Below are positions 1-5,660 of a DNA stretch of 9,407 nucleotides, in pieces. Every line of letters starts with the position of its first letter. Position 1 is the first letter of the stretch. The DNA comes from Gammaproteobacteria bacterium (GTDB taxonomy: Bacteria; Pseudomonadota; Gammaproteobacteria; UBA5335; SLRW01). A program made the position numbers and the translations under genes. The stretch covers positions 1-9,407 of the forward strand of contig SLRW01000072.1 of assembly GCA_007130745.1 (NCBI GenBank). Direction: 5' to 3'. Below the pieces are notes generated by a model, which did no database searches, had not been told where the DNA came from, and was given only the letters and a program-made list of their open reading frames with translations.

Positions 1-112
1 ACCCGTCCGCCACTCGTCAGCCAGGAGCAAGCTCCTGCTGTTACCGTTCGACTTGCATGTGTTAGGCATGCCGCCAGCGTTCAATCTGAGCCAGGATCAA
101 ACTCTTCAGTTT
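1..112 (-). rRNA. rrs: 16S ribosomal RNA, 5' end only (cut by window edge)
   Basis: The minus strand reads AAACTGAAGAGTTTGATCC and continues with the universal bacterial 16S start (the 27F primer site GTTTGATCCTGGCTCAG), then the conserved GAACGCTGGCGGCATGCC block and the variable V1 stem-loop around 20-45. The mature 5' end is placed at about 112 by analogy with E. coli, whose 16S begins AAATTGAAGAG. Only helices near the 5' end are inside the window; the rest of the rrn operon lies to the left. The V1 loop and the conserved blocks are of proteobacterial type. The gene is read in the same direction as tyrS. Confidence 0.97.
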
Positions 113-142
113 ATAACGCTTTGACTGCCGAAGCAGTCGACT

Positions 143-156
143 TCGTTAAACGAGCA
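143..156 (-). promoter_or_regulatory. boxA-like antitermination site
   Basis: The minus strand reads TGCTCGTTTAACGA. This resembles the NusB/S10-binding boxA of rrn leaders (TGCTCTTTAACAA) with one inserted G and one substitution. It sits about 30-45 nt before the 16S 5' end, closer than in E. coli. It is also nearly self-complementary (TCGTT-A-AACGA), so it could simply be a small hairpin. The call rests on similarity and location only. Confidence 0.35.
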
Positions 157-313
157 CCTCACGCCACGCAAGCGTGGCCTTCAGTACCCGTGATTCCTGG
201 CATTTTTGCTCGAATCGACGCGAGCATCCATATAAGCTGCTTGATTCCTGATTTTTAAAAAGCTCGCTCCGACTTGACCTTTGGTCGCTGCCGGCAGGAC
301 GCAGGGCGTCCAC

Positions 314-346
314 AATAAAAACCTGACTTCGGCTTCAGGCCGAAGT
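314..346 (-). terminator. Terminator-like hairpin in the rrn leader
   Basis: Read on the minus strand, a perfect 8-bp stem ACTTCGGC/GCCGAAGT with loop CTGAA is followed by CAGG and then TTTTTATT. The four bases between stem and T-tract make it a weak intrinsic terminator by the usual rules. Transcripts from P1 would cross it about 95-115 nt after initiation. It may be a pause or early-termination site that the rRNA antitermination complex overrides, or only a structural element. Confidence 0.35.
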
Positions 347-355
347 GAGCAGGGT

Positions 356-385
356 AGTCTAAACTTTCCTGAAGCCCCCGGTCAA
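356..385 (-). promoter_or_regulatory. Candidate rrn promoter P2
   Basis: The minus strand has TTGACC (plus 380-385), an 18-bp spacer and TAGACT (plus 356-361). These match the sigma-70 -35 and -10 consensus at 5 and 4 of 6 positions. The -10 box lies 90 bp downstream of the P1 -10 box, fitting the tandem P1/P2 layout of many gammaproteobacterial rrn operons. The predicted start near 349 is immediately before the 326-346 hairpin. Confidence 0.4.
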
Positions 386-445
386 GCTTAATCCGCCGGG
401 GATCTGCACCGGCCCGGACCCTGCCGGGCGGCGACTGGAGGCGGC

Positions 446-473
446 ATTATAGCGGCCCGCATGCGGGAGTCAA
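446..473 (-). promoter_or_regulatory. rRNA operon promoter P1
   Basis: The minus strand reads TTGACT (plus 468-473), 16 bp, then a perfect TATAAT (plus 446-451), followed by the GC-rich discriminator GCCGCC typical of promoters under ppGpp/DksA stringent control. Transcription should start near 439. Upstream, the AT-rich stretch around 474-500 may act as an UP element and runs into the tyrS stop codon. The spacer contains the perfect palindrome CCCGCATGCGGG (456-467), touching the -35 box, which is not a standard rrn P1 feature. Confidence 0.85.
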
Positions 474-498
474 GCACTCTGACAAAACCACTTGTGAA

Positions 499-1695
499 TT
501 ATTTCAAACGCAGCCGCGCAAAACGGCGCTTGCCTACCTGACAGACCTGCTCTGAACCGGCCTCAAGCCGCAAGGCGGTGTCCTCAATGCGTTCGCCATC
601 AACACGCACCGCGCCCTGGCGAATCATCCGCATGGCTTCGGAGTTACTGGGCACCAGTCCTGCTGCCTTCAGCGCAGCGGCTATCCCGAGCCCCTGCACC
701 GGCGCTTCCATCTCCACCAGCGGGATGTCGCCGGGCATGGCCTTCTCACGAAAGCGCGCCACAAACTCCTGCTGTGCGGCTTCAGCAGCCGCCGCATCAT
801 GGAATCGCGCCACAATTTCGCCGGCCAGCTCAAATTTCACATCTCTCGGGTTGCGGCCATCCGCCACCGCCCGGCGCAAACCCTCGAGCTCAGCGAGGGA
901 TCTGAAGCTCAGCAGATCAAACCAGCGCCACATCTGCTCATCGGAGATGGACATAATCTTGCCGAACATCTCGGCCGGCGCTTCCTCAATCCCGACATAA
1001 TTGCCCAGCGACTTGGACATTTTTTGCACACCGTCGAGCCCCTCAAGCAATGGCAGGGTCATCACCACCTGCGGTTGCTGGCCATAACTCTCCTGCAGCT
1101 GGCGCCCCACCAGCAGATTGAACTTCTGATCGGTACCGCCGAGCTCCACATCCGCCTTCAGAGCCACCGAGTCATAACCCTGGACCAGAGGATAGAGAAA
1201 CTCGTGAATAGCAATGGGCTGATTACCGGTGTAACGCTTGTGGAAATCATCACGTTCCAGCATGCGGGCCACGGTATGCCGCGCCGCCAGGCGCACCATG
1301 TCGGCAGCACTGAACTTGTTCATCCACTCGGAGTTGAACACCACCTCGGTGCGCTGCGGATCCAGCACCCTGAAGACCTGGGCCTTGTAGGTCTCGGCAT
1401 TGGTGCGCACCTCTTCAGGGGTCAGCGGCGGCCGGGTTGCACTCTTGCCGCTCGGGTCACCGATCATGCCGGTAAAGTCCCCGATCAGAAACAACACCGT
1501 ATGGCCGTGATCCTGGAACTGGCGCAGCTTGTTGAGTAGCACCGTATGCCCCAGATGCAGATCCGGCGCAGTCGGGTCAAAGCCGGCCTTGACCCGCAGG
1601 GGCTTGCCACCGGCCAGCCTGTCTTGCAAACCTTCAAGCGGCAGAATCTCCTCCGTGCCACGGCGGATTTCTGCCATTACATCCCTTGCGCTCAT
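499..1695 (-). CDS. tyrS: Tyrosyl-tRNA synthetase
   Basis: This cytoplasmic class I aminoacyl-tRNA synthetase charges tRNA-Tyr with tyrosine using ATP. The 398-aa product has the HIGH-type motif HLGH (residues 47-50) after AGFDPTAPDLHLGH, and the KMSKS loop (225-229). It also has the tyrosine-pocket blocks YPLVQGYDS and GGTDQKFN, and a C-terminal S4 RNA-binding domain (about 335-398). The length and the KMSKS form fit the TyrZ-like type found in Pseudomonas. I chose ATG at 1695, which is preceded by GGGGGTGCAGGTCAG. The frame extends to a TTG at 1743, but no ribosome-binding site precedes it and it would add a 16-residue non-conserved tail. ATG at 1677, with AAGGG upstream, is a second possibility. 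The gene ends 25 bp before the rrn P1 -35 box with no terminator, so read-through into the rRNA operon is possible. No T-box leader is seen. Confidence 0.97.
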   Translation of the reverse strand: MSARDVMAEIRRGTEEILPLEGLQDRLAGGKPLRVKAGFDPTAPDLHLGHTVLLNKLRQFQDHGHTVLFLIGDFTGMIGDPSGKSATRPPLTPEEVRTNAETYKAQVFRVLDPQRTEVVFNSEWMNKFSAADMVRLAARHTVARMLERDDFHKRYTGNQPIAIHEFLYPLVQGYDSVALKADVELGGTDQKFNLLVGRQLQESYGQQPQVVMTLPLLEGLDGVQKMSKSLGNYVGIEEAPAEMFGKIMSISDEQMWRWFDLLSFRSLAELEGLRRAVADGRNPRDVKFELAGEIVARFHDAAAAEAAQQEFVARFREKAMPGDIPLVEMEAPVQGLGIAAALKAAGLVPSNSEAMRMIRQGAVRVDGERIEDTALRLEAGSEQVCQVGKRRFARLRLK

Positions 1696-1794
1696 CTGAC
1701 CTGCACCCCCTGCGCATTCCCGGAAGCTGATATTTGTGTTCAAAAACAGCGGCTAAATCTCGGTTTAACAGCAGTTATTCCGGCTGCAAAAACA

Positions 1795-1823
1795 TTGACC
1801 CGTTGCGCTGATGCCGCTATGTT
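1795..1823 (+). promoter_or_regulatory. Sigma-70 promoter for the M23 peptidase-anmK pair
   Basis: TTGACC (1795-1800) and TATGTT (1818-1823) are separated by exactly 17 bp, giving a predicted start near 1830 and a leader of about 36 nt before the GTG start at 1866. An inverted repeat GTTGT-ACC-ACAAC (1821-1833) covers the -10 end and start point and could be an operator half-site pair. No comparably good promoter for the divergent tyrS is visible in 1696-1865. The best there is TTGCAG-16-TAAACC on the minus strand, which is weak. Confidence 0.55.
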
Positions 1824-1865
1824 GTACCACAACAACGGCATAACCTCTCACCAGGACTATCCATC

Positions 1866-3284
1866 GTGCGCAGACAACAGCCCGTCCGGCCCCCCTTGCG
1901 GCCGGACTACAAGATACTGCTCACTCCGCGAAACCGGCGGCGTCGGTCGCTGCCGCGTGTGCGCTGGCCCTGGTTTGGCCTTGGCCTTGTGCTGCCGCTG
2001 GTGTTCGTGAGCTTTACCCTGTCCGGCCATACCGAGCGCCAGAGCGCCCCGGTTGTAGCAATGGCCGTTGCCGGCCCGGCGTCACTGGACAGCCCGCGCG
2101 TGCAACTGCGCCTGCCCTTGCCCGAGGTTGAAAACACGGCTGGCGAGATCGCAGCAAACCCGGCCGCTGAACCTGCTTATGAATGGACCATAATTGAAGT
2201 ACGCCGGGGCGACTCCCTGGCGACACTGATGGAGCGCCACGGCGTGCCAGCGCGCGACTGGCTCGCGCTATCACAGTTGCCACGGCACGGGGGGCAATTC
2301 AACCGCCTGCACCCCGGCGACACCCTGCGCATCGTCCTTGACGACGAAGGTCGGCTTCAGGCTGTATACCGGCCCATCAACGAGCAAAACAGCTTGCTGG
2401 TTGAACGGGTTGATACAGGCCTGCAGGCCGAAGTGGTGCACTACGAGCTGGAACGGCGCACCTACCACGCCAGCGGCGAGATCCGCTCCTCACTGTTTAT
2501 CGCCGGCCGCGAAGCCGGGCTGAGCGACAACCTGACCATGGAACTGGCGAACATCTTTGCCTGGGACGTGGATTTCGCCATGGACATTCGTCAGGGCGAC
2601 ACCTTTACCCTCATTTATGAAGCCTTCTACCGCGACGGCGAACGGGTACGCACCGGCAATGTGCTGGCGGCGGAATTCAACAACCGGGGCCGCCATCTGC
2701 GCGCCGTGCGCTTCACTGACGCCGAGGGCAACACCGACTATTACACCCCCGAGGGCAAGAGCGTGCGTCGCGCCTTCCTGCGCACCCCGGTGGACTTCAC
2801 CCGCATCAGTTCGCGCTTCAACCCCAACCGGCGCCATCCCATACTCAACCAGATCCGCGCCCACCGTGGCGTGGACTACGCCGCCCCGCGCGGCACGCCG
2901 ATCAAGGCCGCCGGCGACGGTCGCGTGATTCATCGTGGCCCACGCGGCGGCTACGGCAACACCATCATCATTGAGCATGCAGGGCGCTATACCACGCTCT
3001 ACGCCCACATGGACGGCTTTGCCCGCAGCGTGCGTCAGGGCAGCCGCGTGCGCCAGGGCCAGACCATCGGTTACGTCGGCGATACCGGGCTGGCCACCGC
3101 ACCCCACCTGCACTATGAATTCCGGGTGGATGGCGTGCACAAGGACCCGCTCAAGGTAGCATTGCCCAGCGCGGATCCGCTGCCAAGCCGCTATCGTGAC
3201 GAGTTCCGCATCACCGCGGAACCGCTGCTGGCACAACTTGACGTGGTCCAGCGCACCCGGGTCGCCGACCAGCAGACACCCTGA
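1866..3284 (+). CDS. LysM / M23 family peptidoglycan endopeptidase (MepM-like)
   Basis: This is a predicted membrane-anchored zinc metallopeptidase of the periplasm that would cut peptide cross-links in peptidoglycan. The 472-aa protein has a basic N-terminus (1-33) and one hydrophobic segment (about 35-53). A LysM/OapA-like domain covers about 105-170 and a central domain 175-310. The C-terminal M23 (LytM) domain covers about 312-432. The zinc ligands are visible as H333 and D337 (HRGVD) and H416 (HLH). The catalytic histidines are H381 (YAHMDG) and H414. All key residues are present, so an active enzyme is expected rather than an EnvC/NlpD-type activator. The GTG start has AGGA 10 nt upstream. 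anmK follows after only 5 nt, so the two are likely co-transcribed. The family resembles E. coli MepM (YebA). I give no symbol because MepM identity versus other M23 paralogues is not decidable here. Confidence 0.92.
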   Translation: MRRQQPVRPPLRPDYKILLTPRNRRRRSLPRVRWPWFGLGLVLPLVFVSFTLSGHTERQSAPVVAMAVAGPASLDSPRVQLRLPLPEVENTAGEIAANPAAEPAYEWTIIEVRRGDSLATLMERHGVPARDWLALSQLPRHGGQFNRLHPGDTLRIVLDDEGRLQAVYRPINEQNSLLVERVDTGLQAEVVHYELERRTYHASGEIRSSLFIAGREAGLSDNLTMELANIFAWDVDFAMDIRQGDTFTLIYEAFYRDGERVRTGNVLAAEFNNRGRHLRAVRFTDAEGNTDYYTPEGKSVRRAFLRTPVDFTRISSRFNPNRRHPILNQIRAHRGVDYAAPRGTPIKAAGDGRVIHRGPRGGYGNTIIIEHAGRYTTLYAHMDGFARSVRQGSRVRQGQTIGYVGDTGLATAPHLHYEFRVDGVHKDPLKVALPSADPLPSRYRDEFRITAEPLLAQLDVVQRTRVADQQTP

Positions 3285-3289
3285 GCGCC

Positions 3290-4411
3290 ATGCCCACCGG
3301 GACCACTGACCCTGATCTGTACATCGGCCTGATGTCGGGCACCAGCCTGGATGGGGTGGACGCCGCGCTGGTGCGCTTCGGCGATGACCACCCTCAACTG
3401 CTGGCCGCGCGCCTCACACCCCTGCCTGAAGCACTGCGTGACACGCTCACCTGCCTGGTGGAAGAACGCACCAGCCAGCCATTGCAGGATCTGGCCCGTT
3501 CCGAACATGAACTGGCACAGCTGTATGCCCGCGCCACGCTTGAGCTGCTGATATCCGCCGGGGTGCGCCCGGACGCTGTCCGGGCCATCGGCTGTCACGG
3601 CCAGACCGTGCGCCATCAACCGCCCTGTACGCTGCAACTGGGAAACCCTGCCCTGCTTGCCCATCGCACCGGTATCGACACGGTCGCTGACTTCAGGCGC
3701 GCGGATCTGGCTGCCGGCGGCCAGGGCGCACCCCTGGCGCCGGCCTTCCATCAGTCCGTGCTGGGCGATGATCGCGACCGCGTGGTCTTGAATATCGGCG
3801 GTATTGCCAATCTCACCATCCTCGCCAGCGACCACAGCGAGGTACGCGGCTTCGACACCGGCCCCGGCAATGGCCTGATGGACAGCTGGAGCCTGCACTG
3901 CCGGGGCGAAAGCTGTGACCAGGACGGCGCCTGGGCGGCCAGCGGCCGGGTTGACGCGCTTTTGCTGGCGCAACTGATGAGCAGCCCTTTCATCCAGGCC
4001 TCGCCGCCCAAAAGCACCGGCAGGGACGAATTCACCCTGGCCTGGCTGGAACAGCAGCTGGCTGGTCTGGAGCGACGCCCCGAAGACCACGACATCCAGA
4101 GCACCCTGTGCGAATTCACCGCTTGCAGCATCACCGATGCCATCCGCGTACATGCCCCTGCCGCCAGGGAAGTCCTGGTTTGCGGCGGCGGTGTACACAA
4201 CAGCGAACTCATGCGCCGCTTGCAGTCACAATTACCGCAAACATGCGTGGCCAGCACGGCCAGCGCCGGCATTGATCCCGACTATATGGAAGCCATATGT
4301 TTCGCCTGGCTGGCACGGCAGCGCATTCTGGGCCTGCCGGGCAACCTGCCGTCGGTCACCGGCGCCAGCAAAGCAGTCGTACTGGGGGGAGTATGGCTCG
4401 GACGTGGTTAA
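3290..4411 (+). CDS. anmK: Anhydro-N-acetylmuramic acid kinase
   Basis: This cytoplasmic cell-wall recycling enzyme opens the 1,6-anhydro ring of anhydro-MurNAc and phosphorylates it to MurNAc-6-phosphate with ATP. The 373-aa product has the family N-terminal signature GLMSGTSLDGVD (13-24). It also has GCHGQT (101-106), the sugar-site segment DFRRADLAAGGQGAPLAPAFH (134-154) and NIGGIANLT (168-176). The FDTGPGN motif (188-194) and a C-terminal ATPase-fold block VCGGGVHN (297-304) complete the set. Length is normal for the family. The start lies 5 nt after the peptidase stop and has no clear Shine-Dalgarno sequence, suggesting translational coupling. The last codons and the TAA stop lie inside the left end of the palindromic element at 4402-4605. 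Function fits the upstream peptidase: one cuts the wall and the other salvages its sugar. Confidence 0.97.
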   Translation: MPTGTTDPDLYIGLMSGTSLDGVDAALVRFGDDHPQLLAARLTPLPEALRDTLTCLVEERTSQPLQDLARSEHELAQLYARATLELLISAGVRPDAVRAIGCHGQTVRHQPPCTLQLGNPALLAHRTGIDTVADFRRADLAAGGQGAPLAPAFHQSVLGDDRDRVVLNIGGIANLTILASDHSEVRGFDTGPGNGLMDSWSLHCRGESCDQDGAWAASGRVDALLLAQLMSSPFIQASPPKSTGRDEFTLAWLEQQLAGLERRPEDHDIQSTLCEFTACSITDAIRVHAPAAREVLVCGGGVHNSELMRRLQSQLPQTCVASTASAGIDPDYMEAICFAWLARQRILGLPGNLPSVTGASKAVVLGGVWLGRG

Positions 4412-4605
4412 GTGTTAAGTGGTCAAAGCGCGAAAACCCGAAGCGCGGACCCGAAAAATTGTCACACGCGCCGATACTGTCGTGGAAATAAAAAAAAGCG
4501 GGCCATTGAAGCCCGCTTTTTAATGTCAGTATCAAGCGGTTCGGCGCGCGTGAGAGATTTTCGATCCAGCAATGAATCAGGCGCGCCTTAATCACTTAAC
4601 CACGT
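4402..4605. repeat. Large imperfect palindrome with 13-bp perfect terminal inverted repeats
   Basis: The ends ACGTGGTTAAGTG (4402-4414) and CACTTAACCACGT (4593-4605) are perfect inverted copies. Inside them, 4452-4474 and 4541-4563 are inverted copies matching at 19 of 23 positions. The centre is the terminator stem GCGGGC/GCCCGC. The left half is 102 nt and the right half 95 nt, so the whole intergenic region is close to symmetrical about the terminator loop near 4507. It looks like a miniature inverted-repeat element or a degenerate long hairpin. It encodes nothing. The left end covers the anmK stop codon. Confidence 0.7.
4489..4521. terminator. Bidirectional rho-independent terminator between anmK and erpA
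   Basis: A 6-bp GC stem GCGGGC (4498-4503) / GCCCGC (4511-4516) with the 7-nt loop CATTGAA is flanked by an A-run on the left and TTTTT on the right. It can therefore stop transcription of anmK on the plus strand and of the erpA operon on the minus strand. Pairing of the A-run with the T-run extends the stem to 11 bp. It is placed exactly between two convergent genes. Confidence 0.92.
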
Positions 4606-4622
4606 AAACCCTTAACACTCAC

Positions 4623-4982
4623 TTAAGCCGAAAACGACGATCCGCAGCCGCATGTGGTAGTGGCGTTGGGGTTGCGAATAACGAACTGCGCGCCTTCCAG
4701 GCCCTCGCTATAGTCGATCTCCGCACCCATCAGATACTGAACGCTCATGGGGTCCACCACCAGCGTCACGCCGGCATTTTCCACTGCGGTATCCCCTTCC
4801 TCGGTGTTCTCATCGAAGGTGAACCCGTACTGAAAGCCGGAACAGCCGCCGCCGGCCACGAAGACCCGCAAGTTCATATTTGGATTGGACTCCTGTTCCA
4901 GCAATTCGCGCACCTTGCCGGCGGCCGCGTCCGTAAAAATCAGCGGCGCTTCTGTCATCACACTCTGTTCAGCGGTACTCAT
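4623..4982 (-). CDS. erpA: Iron-sulfur cluster insertion protein ErpA (A-type carrier)
   Basis: This cytoplasmic A-type carrier passes Fe-S clusters to apo-proteins, in E. coli notably those of isoprenoid synthesis and respiration. The 119-aa product has the three conserved cysteines: C47 in GGGCSGFQYGF, and C111 and C113 in the C-terminal TCGCGSSF. The length is that of ErpA, and the segment DPMSVQYLMGAEIDY is typical of the family. The ATG at 4982 has AGGA about 8 nt upstream. IscA is the main alternative, but there is no isc gene nearby and the argC-bactofilin-erpA-anmK context is that of ErpA. The 80-bp gap to the bactofilin gene has no convincing promoter or IscR site, so it is probably the last gene of the argC operon. 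Its TAA stop lies within a TTAAGTG heptamer. Confidence 0.95.
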   Translation of the reverse strand: MSTAEQSVMTEAPLIFTDAAAGKVRELLEQESNPNMNLRVFVAGGGCSGFQYGFTFDENTEEGDTAVENAGVTLVVDPMSVQYLMGAEIDYSEGLEGAQFVIRNPNATTTCGCGSSFSA

Positions 4983-5062
4983 GGGTTCGTCCTGCCTGTG
5001 GCTTGCGCCAGATAGTTGGCGGATTAATATCGTTTCAGCCTACTTGGTTCTGACCCCGGGAT

Positions 5063-5641
5063 TCAAGACGGGTTCCGTCGGGTCGTGCCCGTCTTGCGGG
5101 CACCGGAATCCGTAGCCTCGGCATCGGCACTCCCGGGCTTGTCCGCTTCAGCCTTGCCGGCGGCGTCTTTTGCTGTCGCCTGTTCGGGCTTGTTGTCGGT
5201 GGTGGCTGCAACGGCCGGTGCTTCACTGCCCTCGCTGTCAGCCCCGCGACCCCCGTGTTCCAGCGCCAGTACCTGGTCCTGTTTCGGCCGATGCACCAGC
5301 TTGCCATTAACGGCCGCGCCACTGGCCATCTCGATGAGATTATAATAAACATCACCGGTCACTTTGGCTGCGGCGGCAAGCTCCACGCGTTCGCTGGCAT
5401 GCACATCCCCCACCACGGTGCCATTGAGCACCACATTGGGAACATGCACATCGCCTTCAACCTTGCCGAACTCACTGATGCTGAGCACGGCCTCGGGGTC
5501 CCCGTCAGCCGTCAGGTTCCCGCGGATATCACCATCCACATGCAACCCCCCGGTAAAACTGAAATCACCTTCCACCCGGGTATTGCGCCCCACCAGCGTG
5601 TCAATGTTGGAAGACCGCCTGTTACGTACCTTTTCAAACAT
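5063..5641 (-). CDS. Bactofilin (polymer-forming cytoskeletal protein)
   Basis: Bactofilins self-assemble without nucleotide into filaments at the inner face of the membrane and place cell-wall enzymes or other partners. The 192-aa product has the beta-helical DUF583/bactofilin core at about 12-117. Its repeated short strands with glycine turns include VEGDFSFTGGLHVDGDIRG, VEGDVHVPNVVLNGTVVGDV and VTGDVYYN. A hydrophilic tail rich in Ala, Glu, Asp and Lys (about 128-192) is low in complexity and probably disordered. The N-terminus MFEKVRNRR is short and basic, as in membrane-associating bactofilins. The start is firm, with a strong AGGAGGG (plus 5645-5651) just upstream of ATG. It starts 19 nt after the end of the coiled-coil membrane protein gene, in the same operon. 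Which wall enzyme it guides is unknown; the nearby M23 peptidase is an attractive candidate. Confidence 0.93.
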   Translation of the reverse strand: MFEKVRNRRSSNIDTLVGRNTRVEGDFSFTGGLHVDGDIRGNLTADGDPEAVLSISEFGKVEGDVHVPNVVLNGTVVGDVHASERVELAAAAKVTGDVYYNLIEMASGAAVNGKLVHRPKQDQVLALEHGGRGADSEGSEAPAVAATTDNKPEQATAKDAAGKAEADKPGSADAEATDSGARKTGTTRRNPS

Positions 5642-5660
5642 ACTCCCTCCTGCTCGGATG

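Larger units (their letters stand above)
113..439 (-). other. rRNA operon leader (transcribed, non-coding)
   Basis: This 327-nt stretch lies between the predicted P1 start and the 16S 5' end and has no credible gene. Read on the minus strand, it holds a series of stem-loops. One is CCCCGG/CCGGGG (376-381 with 396-401). Another is an 8-bp stem ACTTCGGC/GCCGAAGT (326-346) followed by a T-tract. Others are TGCTCG/CGAGCA (207-212 with 221-226), GCCACGC/GCGTGGC (163-178) and GACTGC-TTCG-GCAGTC, a UUCG tetraloop hairpin (123-138) just ahead of 16S. The 9-mer TGATTCCTG (plus strand) occurs twice, at 191 and 242. Such leaders carry antitermination signals and half of the RNase III processing stem. 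The partner half downstream of 16S is outside the window. Confidence 0.8.

Noticed and set aside
113..498. tRNA gene or small RNA gene near the rRNA operon
   Set aside because: None of the stem-loops forms a cloverleaf, and there is no T-psi-C box or CCA end. The region fits an rrn leader.
799..1539. Long open frame (246 codons) on the plus strand inside tyrS
   Set aside because: It lies opposite a clear tyrS with intact motifs. Its product has no recognisable domain and is rich in His and Gln, as expected from reading a GC-rich gene backwards.
1696..1743. N-terminal extension of tyrS to a TTG codon
   Set aside because: There is no ribosome-binding site before the TTG, and the added residues do not belong to the family. 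ATG at 1695 is better.
1696..1865. T-box or other riboswitch upstream of tyrS
   Set aside because: The minus-strand leader is short and lacks a T-box sequence, a specifier loop or a terminator/antiterminator pair. T-boxes are also not expected for tyrS in this group.
3191..4198. 335-codon minus-strand frame opposite anmK
   Set aside because: anmK carries all its family motifs on the plus strand. The antisense frame also runs across the peptidase/anmK junction and shows no domain.
4412..4622. Small gene in the anmK/erpA gap
   Set aside because: Frames here are short, cross the terminator palindrome and lack ribosome-binding sites. The region is better explained as a repeat plus terminator.
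4983..5062. IscR-regulated promoter in front of erpA
   Set aside because: There is only a TATTAA-like word with no matching -35 box, and no IscR type 1 or type 2 site can be recognised.
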